Positions 1-8,792 of a stretch of 64,000 nt of DNA are shown here, piece by piece; within the stretch, counting starts at the first letter, position 1; every line of letters starts with the position of its first letter. The notes below the pieces were generated by a model. It did not search any database, was not told the DNA's origin, and saw only the letters and a program-made list of their open reading frames with translations. Source of the DNA: Cyclobacterium salsum (GTDB taxonomy: Bacteria; Bacteroidota; Bacteroidia; Cytophagales; Cyclobacteriaceae); assembly GCF_010119245.1 (NCBI RefSeq), contig NZ_WNKG01000002.1, positions 651,738 through 715,737 of the forward strand, read 5' to 3'. A program made the position numbers and the translations under genes.

Positions 1-2
1 TA

Positions 3-719
<717 letters not shown>

Positions 720-747
720 TCCGTTTCGGAATGCGTTGTGTCAATAC

Positions 748-775
748 AAAAAAGGGCGTTGTGCCCTTTTTTTAT
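748..775 (+). terminator. Rho-independent terminator after gyrB
   Basis: An AAAAGGGC arm pairs with GCCCTTTT across a 5-nt loop and runs into a T-rich tract. It lies about 30 bases after the gyrB stop codon and isolates ppk1. Confidence 0.85.
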
Positions 776-832
776 TCTTCGATTTATTTAGTATCATTGG
801 CCTACTTTTTCCCTTAAAAAAATCAATTAATT

Positions 833-2959
833 ATGAAGCTTATCCAACATGATAAAATAGAAGAAACCATTAACAATAGTGAACTTATCAGCCGTGACCT
901 GAGCTGGCTTAAGTTCAACGAAAGGGTTTTTGATCAGATAAAAAAGGATAAACGCAATATTTTCGAGAAATTTAAATTTCTGGCCATTGCTGCATCCAAT
1001 CTGGATGAGTTTTTTATGATTCGGGTAGGGTCCTTGTATAACTACCTGGACTATGATAAGGTACGGATTGATTACTCTGGCTTGAGAGAGGATGATTTCA
1101 AAAAGAAATTAATGATTGAGTCCCAGCATTTTCATAAACGGCTGCAGCGGCATTTCGTAAAGGAACTATTGTTTAAAACGCAGGAGGCTGGTTTTATTTT
1201 GAGCAATGTTCGTAATTTACAGGAGGAGGAGCAAAAAACCATTAAAGAGTACTTCTACAAAGCGGTATACCCCATGCTAACCCCCATGGTATTTGACGGG
1301 TACCATACTTTTCCCATTTTGATGAACAAGTTGCTTATTTTTGGGGTGGTGACAATTGGACCGGGGGAAAAAAAAGACAATAAGAAGCTTTCATTCGTTC
1401 AGATACCTTCCAATATTCCTCGTTTCTTCGAACTGGAAAGAGAGGACATGATGATTTATGTTCCGATAGAAGAAATGATTCGTGAGCATATCGTTTCCTT
1501 GTTCAGAAATGTAACCATCGAATCGATAAATTTATTTCGGATTACACGAAATGGTGATTTTACACTGGAGGAGAGTGAGGACATGGACAGCAATTTTTTA
1601 GAAGAGGTAAAACGAAAGCTAAACGAACGAAAAACGGGACGTGTCGTCCGTATAGAGATAGAAGAAGGCTACAGTAAGTGGATGGTCAATTTGCTTAAAC
1701 AGCGATGGACGCTAAACGACGATAGTATTTTTAAAATTGAGAGAAAGAGCCTGATGGATTTTTCAGGACTTTGGCAAGTCATTGGTAACAAACGATTTAA
1801 AGATAAAATACCAGCTACGCCCCGGCCCGTTCCGCCGCTATCTTACCCCGAAGCCGCTTCGGAGGATATTTTTCAGGTTTTGAAACACAAAGACGTGCTG
1901 CTACACCACCCCTACAATGACATGGAACCCATTTTGGAGTTGTTGGATAAGGCTGCGGATGATACCCATGTGATGGCCATAAAAATGACTATCTACCGGC
2001 TTGCCAAAAACTCACGTATTGTGGGCGCGCTGCTAAAAGCGGTAGAAAATGGGAAACATGTCTCTGTTCTTTTTGAAGTCAAAGCGAGATTTGACGAAGA
2101 GAATAACATACGGGAAGCCAAGAAAATGCAAAAAGCAGGCTGCTTTGTTATATATGGGGTGAGTAATTTTAAGACGCATACCAAATTAATGCTCATCGTT
2201 AAAAAAGAAGAAAACAGGGTGACCCGTTACGTTCACGTGGGATCTGGTAACTACAATGAAGAAACCAGCCGGATATACACAGATATCGGTTTGCTGACTA
2301 CCAATGAAATACTAGCAAATGACGTATCCGAATTTTTTAACGTTATCACAGGCCATTCAGCTCCTACCAACTATCAAAATCTGATCACCTCGCCCAGAGA
2401 CATGCGGAACAAATTGATAGAATTTATTCAAATAGAGGCTGAAAATGCTAGTAAAGGCTTGCCTTCCGGTATATTTATTAAAATCAATTCCTTAGAGGAT
2501 TCGGAGTTTATTTTCGCTTTGTATAAAGCTTCTCAGGCCGGCGTACCGATTAAATTGATTGTTCGTGGCATTTGCTGCCTGCGACCGGGAAGGAAGGGTT
2601 TGAGTGAAAATATTGAAGTGATCTCCATTGTGGGGGATTTTCTGGAACATTCCCGGATTTACCATTTTCATAACAATGAAAACTACCGGACCTATGTAGG
2701 TAGTGCCGATGCCATGGTCAGAAGCTTTGATAAGCGGCTTGAATCCCTATTCAAGGTGGAGAATGAATTTCTACAAAAACAACTGATGAATATCTTGCGG
2801 TATAATCTATGGGATAACGAAAATGCCTACGTCATGCAGGAAAATGGTCAGTACATCAGTAAGAAACCTGGCGAAGGAGAGGAGCCGTTTAATATTCATC
2901 AGAAATTTTTCGAATTAATGCCGGACATGATTGAAGAAGTCCGGTTAATCGAGGGATAG
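833..2959 (+). CDS. ppk1: polyphosphate kinase 1
   Basis: This 708-residue enzyme reversibly polymerises the ATP gamma-phosphate into inorganic polyphosphate. The N-terminal signature ISRDLSWLKFNERVF (residues ~20-34) is characteristic. The phospholipase-D-like C1 and C2 domains carry the expected histidines: H449 in FKTHTKLML (the autophosphorylated His in PPK1 enzymes, by family knowledge) and H606 in FLEHSRIYHF. GSGNYNEETSRIYTD and GSADAM are further family motifs. Length is typical. The start codon has no Shine-Dalgarno, as usual in Bacteroidota. The gene converges on an exopolyphosphatase-type gene with only 7 bases between stop codons. Confidence 0.97.
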   Translation: MKLIQHDKIEETINNSELISRDLSWLKFNERVFDQIKKDKRNIFEKFKFLAIAASNLDEFFMIRVGSLYNYLDYDKVRIDYSGLREDDFKKKLMIESQHFHKRLQRHFVKELLFKTQEAGFILSNVRNLQEEEQKTIKEYFYKAVYPMLTPMVFDGYHTFPILMNKLLIFGVVTIGPGEKKDNKKLSFVQIPSNIPRFFELEREDMMIYVPIEEMIREHIVSLFRNVTIESINLFRITRNGDFTLEESEDMDSNFLEEVKRKLNERKTGRVVRIEIEEGYSKWMVNLLKQRWTLNDDSIFKIERKSLMDFSGLWQVIGNKRFKDKIPATPRPVPPLSYPEAASEDIFQVLKHKDVLLHHPYNDMEPILELLDKAADDTHVMAIKMTIYRLAKNSRIVGALLKAVENGKHVSVLFEVKARFDEENNIREAKKMQKAGCFVIYGVSNFKTHTKLMLIVKKEENRVTRYVHVGSGNYNEETSRIYTDIGLLTTNEILANDVSEFFNVITGHSAPTNYQNLITSPRDMRNKLIEFIQIEAENASKGLPSGIFIKINSLEDSEFIFALYKASQAGVPIKLIVRGICCLRPGRKGLSENIEVISIVGDFLEHSRIYHFHNNENYRTYVGSADAMVRSFDKRLESLFKVENEFLQKQLMNILRYNLWDNENAYVMQENGQYISKKPGEGEEPFNIHQKFFELMPDMIEEVRLIEG

Positions 2960-2966
2960 GCGGCCA

Positions 2967-3869
2967 CTACTTGCCGGTGAAAATGGTATTTTCGGTTCCG
3001 CAGTTTTTCTCAAATAGTTCCAGAAGCATGCCGTCTTTCAATCCCAGGTCAGGCACCTTGATCTTTTGAATTTTAGCAGCATCCAATGCAATTAGATAGA
3101 TCTTTGTCGCTGGGATAATCACGTCCGCCCGGTCCTCATTCAGGTGAAGCAGGTTTATTCTTTCTTCACCACTATGGCTTTCCAGCAGATGTAGAATTTC
3201 CCTGATTTTTTGAATATCCAGCAAGCTTCCCCGCTTCTGCAGGCGGGCCAATTCGAATATTTTATTTATGTTTCCACCTGTCCCGATTCCGGTAATGGTT
3301 TTTTCCAGCGAAAGATGGGTGGTAATGAATCTTTTAATTTGACGCAGAGCGGGCTCGGGAAGCGCCTTATCCAAGGTACGGACAGATCCGATTTTAAACG
3401 ATTTTGAGCCGACTTTTAGGCCTTTCTTATAAACATTCAATTCTGTGCTTCCTCCTCCTACATCTATATGGAGGTATGTTTTATGGTCGATATGATTTCC
3501 CAATGATTTATTTATCAGGGCTGCTTCGGTATTTCCATCAATAATCCTGATTTTTAGGCCCAGGTCATTTTGAATTTCTTTAACGATTTCTTTTCCATTT
3601 TCTGATTCCCGCATGGCAGAAGTGGCACAAGCCATGTAATCATCTACTCCATAGAGGTTGATCAGGATCTGAAATGCTTTCATCAGTTCTTTAAACCTGA
3701 TTTTGTTTTCCTGAGAAATTTCTTTTTTTAAAAACACGTCCCTTCCCAGGCGTAGGGGAAACCGGAGGTATTCCAGTTTTTTAAAGGTATACTTCCCACG
3801 AAAATAGTGCACTTGCGTCACTTGCAGGCGAACGGCGTTGGACCCAATATCTATAGCTGCTAATTTCAC
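2967..3869 (-). CDS. Ppx/GppA family phosphatase (exopolyphosphatase-like)
   Basis: This 300-residue protein of the ASKHA fold is expected to hydrolyse terminal phosphates of polyphosphate, or pppGpp. The N terminus AAIDIGSNAVRLQV is the phosphate-1 loop and HIDVGGGSTELNVY (mid-protein) the phosphate-2 loop; GIGTGGNINKI follows further on. It is the short form without the long C-terminal HD extension of E. coli Ppx. Its tail-to-tail position with ppk1 supports a role in polyphosphate turnover. Whether polyP or pppGpp is the main substrate cannot be told from sequence. Confidence 0.9.
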   Translation of the reverse strand: MKLAAIDIGSNAVRLQVTQVHYFRGKYTFKKLEYLRFPLRLGRDVFLKKEISQENKIRFKELMKAFQILINLYGVDDYMACATSAMRESENGKEIVKEIQNDLGLKIRIIDGNTEAALINKSLGNHIDHKTYLHIDVGGGSTELNVYKKGLKVGSKSFKIGSVRTLDKALPEPALRQIKRFITTHLSLEKTITGIGTGGNINKIFELARLQKRGSLLDIQKIREILHLLESHSGEERINLLHLNEDRADVIIPATKIYLIALDAAKIQKIKVPDLGLKDGMLLELFEKNCGTENTIFTGK

Positions 3870-4011
3870 TTGAACATGATAATCAACTCAGAAAAAGAAC
3901 TAGTTACAAAAAGGAGTTACTTGGTCGGTTAGATGATCGCCGAGCAAACAACTCCTGCCACATTACCATATCAGGTAATGAGGTTATAATGTTAGGTAAT
4001 GAATTGGACGC

Positions 4012-4221
4012 CTATTTTTTTCTACCTACTGCCAGCAAAACAAAACCTGCGATGACAGCGATTCCTCCGGCATAAGGGGGCCAGTTGAGCGATTCCTCGC
4101 TTTCAGCATTGACTTCCAGCGGCCCGGCATCAATCACCGTTTCTTCCGTGGTATAGGAAATCCCGGTGACTAAAAACATACCGATTCCCGCAATAATAAG
4201 AATAATTCCTAATATTTTCAT
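4012..4221 (-). CDS. small membrane protein with two transmembrane segments
   Basis: A 69-residue protein with a hydrophobic segment at residues ~3-22 and another at ~49-66, joined by an acidic loop rich in Glu. It ends in RKK, which suggests a cytoplasmic C terminus. It resembles the small DUF3185-type membrane proteins common in Bacteroidota, but I do not assign a function. It lies between ppx and the DUF202 gene on the same strand and may be co-transcribed with the latter. Confidence 0.6.
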   Translation of the reverse strand: MKILGIILIIAGIGMFLVTGISYTTEETVIDAGPLEVNAESEESLNWPPYAGGIAVIAGFVLLAVGRKK

Positions 4222-4302
4222 GATTTTAAAAGTTTGGTTCTAACTACTGTGCTACAAATAGCTTACCAATTTTATGGGTTATGCGAATGCTATTTTAGAA
4301 AA

Positions 4303-4578
4303 TCACATTTTTTCATATTTTCCCTTATTTAATTTTCTTTTTAATCTAAAGAAATTAATAAATCCAAGGATTAGTAACACCAAACTTATCAGGAAGGAAA
4401 AATACCCCAACTCTTTCACATTTTCCAGATCGTTTACCTTAATCAGCGCGGTTCCGCTGACGATAAAATACAAGCTCGTTCGGATATAGGACAAAAGCGT
4501 TCGGTCATTTGCCAATTTGGTACGCTGTCTGGCCAAAAAATCCCGGACGATAAGTGTTTCTTCTGTTATTTTTTCCAT
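4303..4578 (-). CDS. DUF202 (YidH-type) membrane protein
   Basis: About 91 residues from the ATG at 4578; an upstream in-frame ATG would add 22 residues unlike the family. The motif RDFLARQRTKLANDRTLLSYIRTSLYFIVSG is the DUF202 hallmark: a charged helix followed by the first membrane span, here shown only as its outline. A second span lies at ~residues 58-78 and the tail is basic. The family is widespread and of unknown function. Intergenic promoter space separates it from the divergent DUF3078 gene. Confidence 0.8.
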   Translation of the reverse strand: MEKITEETLIVRDFLARQRTKLANDRTLLSYIRTSLYFIVSGTALIKVNDLENVKELGYFSFLISLVLLILGFINFFRLKRKLNKGKYEKM

Positions 4579-4684
4579 AGACTTGCGGACTAATAATGAT
4601 TTAAAGCACAAATTTAAAGGTATAACTTTGAAACAATTGTACAAATTGTCACTTTAAACTTTTAAACCAAATAAAAAATTTTCA

Positions 4685-5581
4685 ATGAAAACCTATTTAC
4701 TTATTTTAATCGCCACGGTAGTATCGTGCCGTTTAGTAATCGCTCAAGAGGCCGAAGCTACTTCAGCCGAAAAAGACACCACCTACTGGCAATCTGAATT
4801 TAGTGCTGGTCTAAATTTTAATCAAGCTGGTTTTAGTAGTAACTGGAAGGCGGGGGGTGTCAATTCCGTGGCTTTTGGAAGCTTGGTTGCAGGAAAGGCA
4901 TCGTATAGCAAAGAAAAATTCTCCTGGGATAATGAATTGGAATTATTGTTTGGAATTGTCCGTAATGAAGGAGAGGAAACGCGAAAGTCCAATGACCGAA
5001 TCTTTCTGGATTCAAAATTAGGCTACCAAATGTCTGACAGGTGGTCGGCTTACTTTTCCGCTAATTATCTTACCCAATTCGCAGAGGGCTATACATTTAA
5101 TGACGATGGTACCAAATCGTTGATTTCAAAATTTATGGCTCCGGGTTTCCTGACCTCCTCTCTGGGAATGGAATACAAACCCAATGAAACCTTTTTTTTG
5201 CGGATAGGCCCCCTTTCGCCCCGTTTTACATTTGTCACTGATCAGGGAATTATTGCTAATGTGCCGTCGAATTACGGCGTACCAGCGGGGGAGACGGTTA
5301 GAATTGAATGGTTAGCCATGCAGGTTTTTGCCAGCCTGGATAAGGATTTGGCTGAAAATCTAAATCTCAAAACCCGCTACGCACTATTTGCCAATTACGA
5401 AACACTGGCATTCGATTCCATTGACCACCGTCTGGATCTTACCCTGACCGCGAAGATTACTGACATCATCAATGTCACCTTCACCGGTATCGCCCTGTAC
5501 GATTTGGACCAGGATCCGGGGGTGCAGGTTAGCCAGGCATTGGCGTTGGGCATTCTCTACAAAGTGGGGGGTAAAAAATAA
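4685..5581 (+). CDS. DUF3078 outer-membrane beta-barrel protein
   Basis: The 298-residue protein has an N-terminal signal peptide (cleavage near AQEAEA, residue ~20). Alternating hydrophobic/polar strands throughout suggest an outer-membrane barrel. The N-terminal pattern FSAGLNFNQAGFSSNWKAGG matches DUF3078 proteins of Bacteroidota. Function is unknown. It appears monocistronic: a strong terminator follows at 5688-5715. Confidence 0.85.
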   Translation: MKTYLLILIATVVSCRLVIAQEAEATSAEKDTTYWQSEFSAGLNFNQAGFSSNWKAGGVNSVAFGSLVAGKASYSKEKFSWDNELELLFGIVRNEGEETRKSNDRIFLDSKLGYQMSDRWSAYFSANYLTQFAEGYTFNDDGTKSLISKFMAPGFLTSSLGMEYKPNETFFLRIGPLSPRFTFVTDQGIIANVPSNYGVPAGETVRIEWLAMQVFASLDKDLAENLNLKTRYALFANYETLAFDSIDHRLDLTLTAKITDIINVTFTGIALYDLDQDPGVQVSQALALGILYKVGGKK

Positions 5582-5687
5582 ATTATTGTGTACTTTTTTT
5601 CCAGGAAATTTTGATTTCAATCAGTTATTATTAATTTTGTTTGTATTATGGTAGTTAAATAATAGTTGGTTTAGTTTTCAAAATAAA

Positions 5688-5715
5688 AAGCAGGAGAGGT
5701 TCTCCTGCTTTTTTG
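5688..5715 (+). terminator. Rho-independent terminator
   Basis: A perfect 8-bp stem GCAGGAGA/TCTCCTGC with a GGT loop is followed by TTTTTTG. It ends the DUF3078 transcription unit. Confidence 0.85.
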
Positions 5716-5783
5716 TTTCCATATTATTTTTTCCAGTAAAGGGTTTTTTAGATAACTTGCAGAGGTTTCTTTTGAGGGATTTG

Positions 5784-7163
5784 ATGAAAAACGACCGACA
5801 GCAGCTAAACGCATTATCAGAAAAGATAGCGGGTTTCCTGACATTTATACGCGATAGATTTGATCTTCATGAAGGCAAGGAAGATGAAATTGAGACGATT
5901 GAATACATAAGAAAAAATGTGGAATTCCGGGGTGCTAACCTTTGGATCCTTATTTTTGCGATTTTGGTGGCTTCTGTAGGCCTGAATGTCAACTCCACCG
6001 CCGTGATAATAGGGGCCATGCTGATATCACCTTTGATGGGTCCTATCATGGGGATCGGTATGGCAGCAGGGATCAACGATTTTGAGTTGATAAAGAAATC
6101 CATGAAGAATCTGGGGATTGCGATTTTGATCAGTATCATGACCTCTACGCTTTATTTTTCGTTTACCCCGCTAAACGATGCCCAGTCTGAACTGCTTGCC
6201 AGAACAGAGCCCACCATTTGGGATGTTTTGATCGCGCTTTTTGGCGGATTGGCTGGGATTATCGCAGGTTCTCGAAAAGAAAAAAGCAACGCTATTCCGG
6301 GGGTGGCCATCGCCACGGCCTTGATGCCGCCCTTGTGTACCGCAGGGTATGGCTTGGCTACCTGGAATATCTATTATTTTTTAGGTGCCTTCTACCTGTT
6401 TTTTATCAATTCTGTATTTATAAGCTTATCGACCTACCTTATTGTCCGGTTTATGGGTTTTCCTAAAAAGGAGTTTATAGATAGTCAGCGGGAAAGGCGG
6501 GTACGCAATTACATTAGTATTTTTATTATGATTACGATTGTTCCCAGTATTTACCTGGCATATAATATCGTCAAAAGAACACTCTGGGAAAAGTCGGCCA
6601 AAGAGTTTGTTCAGGCAGAATTTGATTTCCCAAGCACGCAAATTATCACCAGCAATTTCCAGTATGAGCCGGACAGTAGTGTCATCGAGCTGGCCTTGGT
6701 AGGTAAGCGAATCGAGGAGGAGGAAATAGCCATGATCCAAAAAAAGACGGCAACATTTAAATTGGATAACACCTATCTGATAGTTAAACAAAGCGGTGAT
6801 ACCGGAATGGACCTCAACATGCTGCGCTCGGATGTGCTAAAAGACCTCTACGAGCGAAATGAAGCCATGATACAGGGGAAGGACCAAAAAATTGCTTTTT
6901 TAGAACGTGAGGTAGCAAAATATGCGGCCTCTACCGGTATGGTGGCTGACCTGGCACGAGAAGCCAAAATTCATCATGAAAACCTTGTAGCCTTTTCCGT
7001 AAACCGATCGGTGATCGCTAATCTTACCGAAAACAGACAGGACACGGTATTGATAGCTGTTGCCACCTTCTCTAAAATTCCTGAAGAGCAAGAAACAGAA
7101 CGCCTATGGTCCTGGTTAAAAATTCGGACCAAAGCAGACTCTATTTCCCTTATACTGGATTGA
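5784..7163 (+). CDS. DUF389 (TIGR00341) integral membrane protein
   Basis: From the ATG at 5784 (a TTG at 5757 is a weaker option) the protein has about 459 residues. The N-terminal half holds 5-6 membrane segments with the family signatures NSTAVIIGAMLISPLMGPIMGIG and GVAIATALMPPLCTAGYGLA (outlines of the conserved repeats). A soluble, partly coiled-coil C-terminal domain follows (residues ~270-459). The family is predicted to be a membrane protein of unknown function. There is no obvious terminator on this strand before the divergent tRNA-like unit. Confidence 0.85.
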   Translation: MKNDRQQLNALSEKIAGFLTFIRDRFDLHEGKEDEIETIEYIRKNVEFRGANLWILIFAILVASVGLNVNSTAVIIGAMLISPLMGPIMGIGMAAGINDFELIKKSMKNLGIAILISIMTSTLYFSFTPLNDAQSELLARTEPTIWDVLIALFGGLAGIIAGSRKEKSNAIPGVAIATALMPPLCTAGYGLATWNIYYFLGAFYLFFINSVFISLSTYLIVRFMGFPKKEFIDSQRERRVRNYISIFIMITIVPSIYLAYNIVKRTLWEKSAKEFVQAEFDFPSTQIITSNFQYEPDSSVIELALVGKRIEEEEIAMIQKKTATFKLDNTYLIVKQSGDTGMDLNMLRSDVLKDLYERNEAMIQGKDQKIAFLEREVAKYAASTGMVADLAREAKIHHENLVAFSVNRSVIANLTENRQDTVLIAVATFSKIPEEQETERLWSWLKIRTKADSISLILD

Positions 7164-7334
7164 TTCCCTGGAAGCATCCGCAGGAACTATCCACGAGAAG
7201 GAGCTTAGGGCAAACGCCGAATGTCGCCTCCAATGGGGTCGGGTGCTTTTCCAGGTTTTCCGAATGGTGCGTTTTGGCAATAGGAACGAACGATTGAGTC
7301 AACTAGGGTAAAAATCGAAGTCAAGCGGTGATAA

Positions 7335-7370
7335 AATCAAAAAAGCTATGAAACAATGTCTCATAGCTTT
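7335..7370 (-). terminator. terminator of the tRNA-like transcription unit
   Basis: On the minus strand a perfect 10-bp stem (AAAGCTATGA / TCATAGCTTT, loop ~7-9 nt) is followed by TTTTTTGATTTT. It lies 32 nt beyond the 3' end of the tRNA-like RNA. The opposite strand has no comparable T tract, so it serves the minus-strand unit. Confidence 0.75.
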
Positions 7371-7401
7371 AGTCAATTAACAATAAACCCAAAATAACCT
7401 G

Positions 7402-7525
7402 CTGTAGGAGAAGGAGTCGAACCTCCACGGGGCAGTTAGGCAAAATACGAGCTCGCTATTTGCTTTTTTCTGGATTCCCCACCCCCGAGACAGGAGGGCA
7501 TGTCTGCCAATTTCATCATCCTACA
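7402..7525 (-). tRNA. atypical tRNA-like RNA with 55-nt variable region, apparent anticodon GUC
   Basis: On the minus strand the RNA folds as a class II tRNA. The acceptor stem is 7 bp (TGTAGGA / TCCTACA, perfect), followed by T8 G9. A 3-bp D stem (ATG/CAT) encloses a loop with GG (AAATTGGCAGA). The anticodon stem is CCCTC/GGGGG with loop CTGTCTC, giving GTC at 7491-7489 after U33. The T arm is GGAGG-TTCGACT-CCTTC. The discriminator is G and no CCA is encoded. The variable region (7481-7427) is 55 nt, far longer than the 13-22 nt of normal class II tRNAs. It has a GGGG/CCCC base stem and an inner hairpin GCAAATA / TATTTTGC. GUC would read Asp codons, yet tRNA-Asp is class I; residue 37 is U rather than a purine. 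It may be a divergent functional tRNA, a tRNA-derived regulatory RNA or a pseudo-tRNA. The tRNA-like fold is well supported; decoding identity is not. Confidence 0.6.
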
Positions 7526-7559
7526 TTGTAAAAAGACCGTTTGTCTTTATTTGATATTT

Positions 7560-7567
7560 CAAAGGTA
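7560..7567 (-). promoter_or_regulatory. TAnnTTTG -7 promoter element for the tRNA-like RNA
   Basis: On the minus strand TACCTTTG matches the Bacteroidota sigma-A -7 consensus TAnnTTTG exactly. It lies ~35 nt upstream of the mature 5' end, leaving a leader of about 25 nt. No good -33 TTTG is seen. Confidence 0.55.
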
Positions 7568-7730
7568 ATACATGGGGTTATAAATTGAAAATAATTTAAT
7601 AAATATTTTAAAAAAATACGTTATTTATAAAAATTTAACTTAAAAATTTAAATATCATTAAACAGAAACGAAATAGTATGGGTCTCTTTGAGGAATTGTA
7701 AATGCTGTTTTTTCCTTAACTTAGACTCTA

Positions 7731-8642
7731 ATGCTGAAAATGTCTATGGGAGAGCCAATAAAAACGTATGAAATGCCGAAAATCACCAATCAGCGAGCAT
7801 TTCAGATTTATGAAGTTCAGGGAAAGACGATTCGGAATAGTACCTACCCTCATGAAACAGATCGACCTCACCGGCATAAATACTATGAAATATGCGTTTT
7901 TATCACCGGGGCAGGGAGACATGAGATAGACTTTGAGTCACACCCGATTCACTCCAATAGTGTGCATTTTCTTTCACCGGGTCAAATCCACCTGATAAGC
8001 CGTGAAAATGACTACCATGGGTATCTAATGGTATTTTCAAGAGATTTTTACGGTTTAGAAGCCGGGCAGGAAGACATCTTATTTGCGTTGCCATTTTTCA
8101 ATAATCCGACCCTGGTTCCAATTCTTAATCTTTCCAGGGATGATTTTGACGAGCTCTTGCACCTGATCCGGTCGATAAGAAAAGAATACTTACATTGGGA
8201 TGGGTTTACGTCTGAGATTCTTCGTCATTTTTTGCAAATATTCCTGATTAAATGCAAACAATATTATCTGCGTTACTTCGCCGATAAAAATAAGACATTG
8301 GATCCGCATTTTGCATTGGTCCAACAATTCAATGCGCTCGTAGAACAACAATTTCGACAGGTACATCAGGTGCAGGATTATGCCGCCATGATGGCCATGT
8401 CGCCTTCGGTTTTAAATAAACATGTAAAAAACATCACAGGATTTACGGCTGGCGAAGTGATTCTCGACCGGCTAATGCTTCAGGCAAAGCGGTACCTGAT
8501 CTATACCGATCTCTCCAATAAGGAAATCGCGTACCAGCTGAATTATCAGGACCCATCCTATTTTAGTCGGATTTTTAAAAGGAAAACGGGAAAATCCCCG
8601 TCAGACTTCAGAAAGTCTGAGAACGAAAAGTACCAGCTTTAA
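7731..8642 (+). CDS. AraC family transcriptional regulator
   Basis: A 303-residue protein with an N-terminal cupin-like ligand domain (HRHKYYEICVFITGAGRHEID, outline residues ~49-70) and a C-terminal double helix-turn-helix domain (~210-296). The second HTH shows the family consensus NKEIAYQLNYQDPSYFSRIF followed by KRKTGKSPSDFR. It stands immediately upstream of and co-directional with the sugar catabolic operon, so it is the probable activator of that operon with a uronate or amino-sugar derived inducer. Internal ATGs at codons 4 and 6 could be the true start. Confidence 0.92.
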   Translation: MLKMSMGEPIKTYEMPKITNQRAFQIYEVQGKTIRNSTYPHETDRPHRHKYYEICVFITGAGRHEIDFESHPIHSNSVHFLSPGQIHLISRENDYHGYLMVFSRDFYGLEAGQEDILFALPFFNNPTLVPILNLSRDDFDELLHLIRSIRKEYLHWDGFTSEILRHFLQIFLIKCKQYYLRYFADKNKTLDPHFALVQQFNALVEQQFRQVHQVQDYAAMMAMSPSVLNKHVKNITGFTAGEVILDRLMLQAKRYLIYTDLSNKEIAYQLNYQDPSYFSRIFKRKTGKSPSDFRKSENEKYQL

Positions 8643-8792
8643 ATTAAAAAATACCTTTATAATGACGATAAATAAAGATAGTTTTAAGCTTTAAAATAAA
8701 AAGTGCAAGGTTTCACGATTGAATTCCGATTAATATTTTGAATTAGACAGCTGGATGAGCTTATCCCAAACAAATTTAAACCCATTAAAAAA

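Noticed and set aside
7164..7334. Short plus-strand ORF after the DUF389 gene (to ~7297)
   Set aside because: It overlaps the DUF389 end in another frame and shows no protein-like pattern.
7402..7525. tmRNA (ssrA) or selenocysteine tRNA
   Set aside because: The RNA is far too short for tmRNA and lacks a tag frame; the anticodon is GUC, not UCA, and the acceptor/T arm is a normal 7+5 rather than 8+5.
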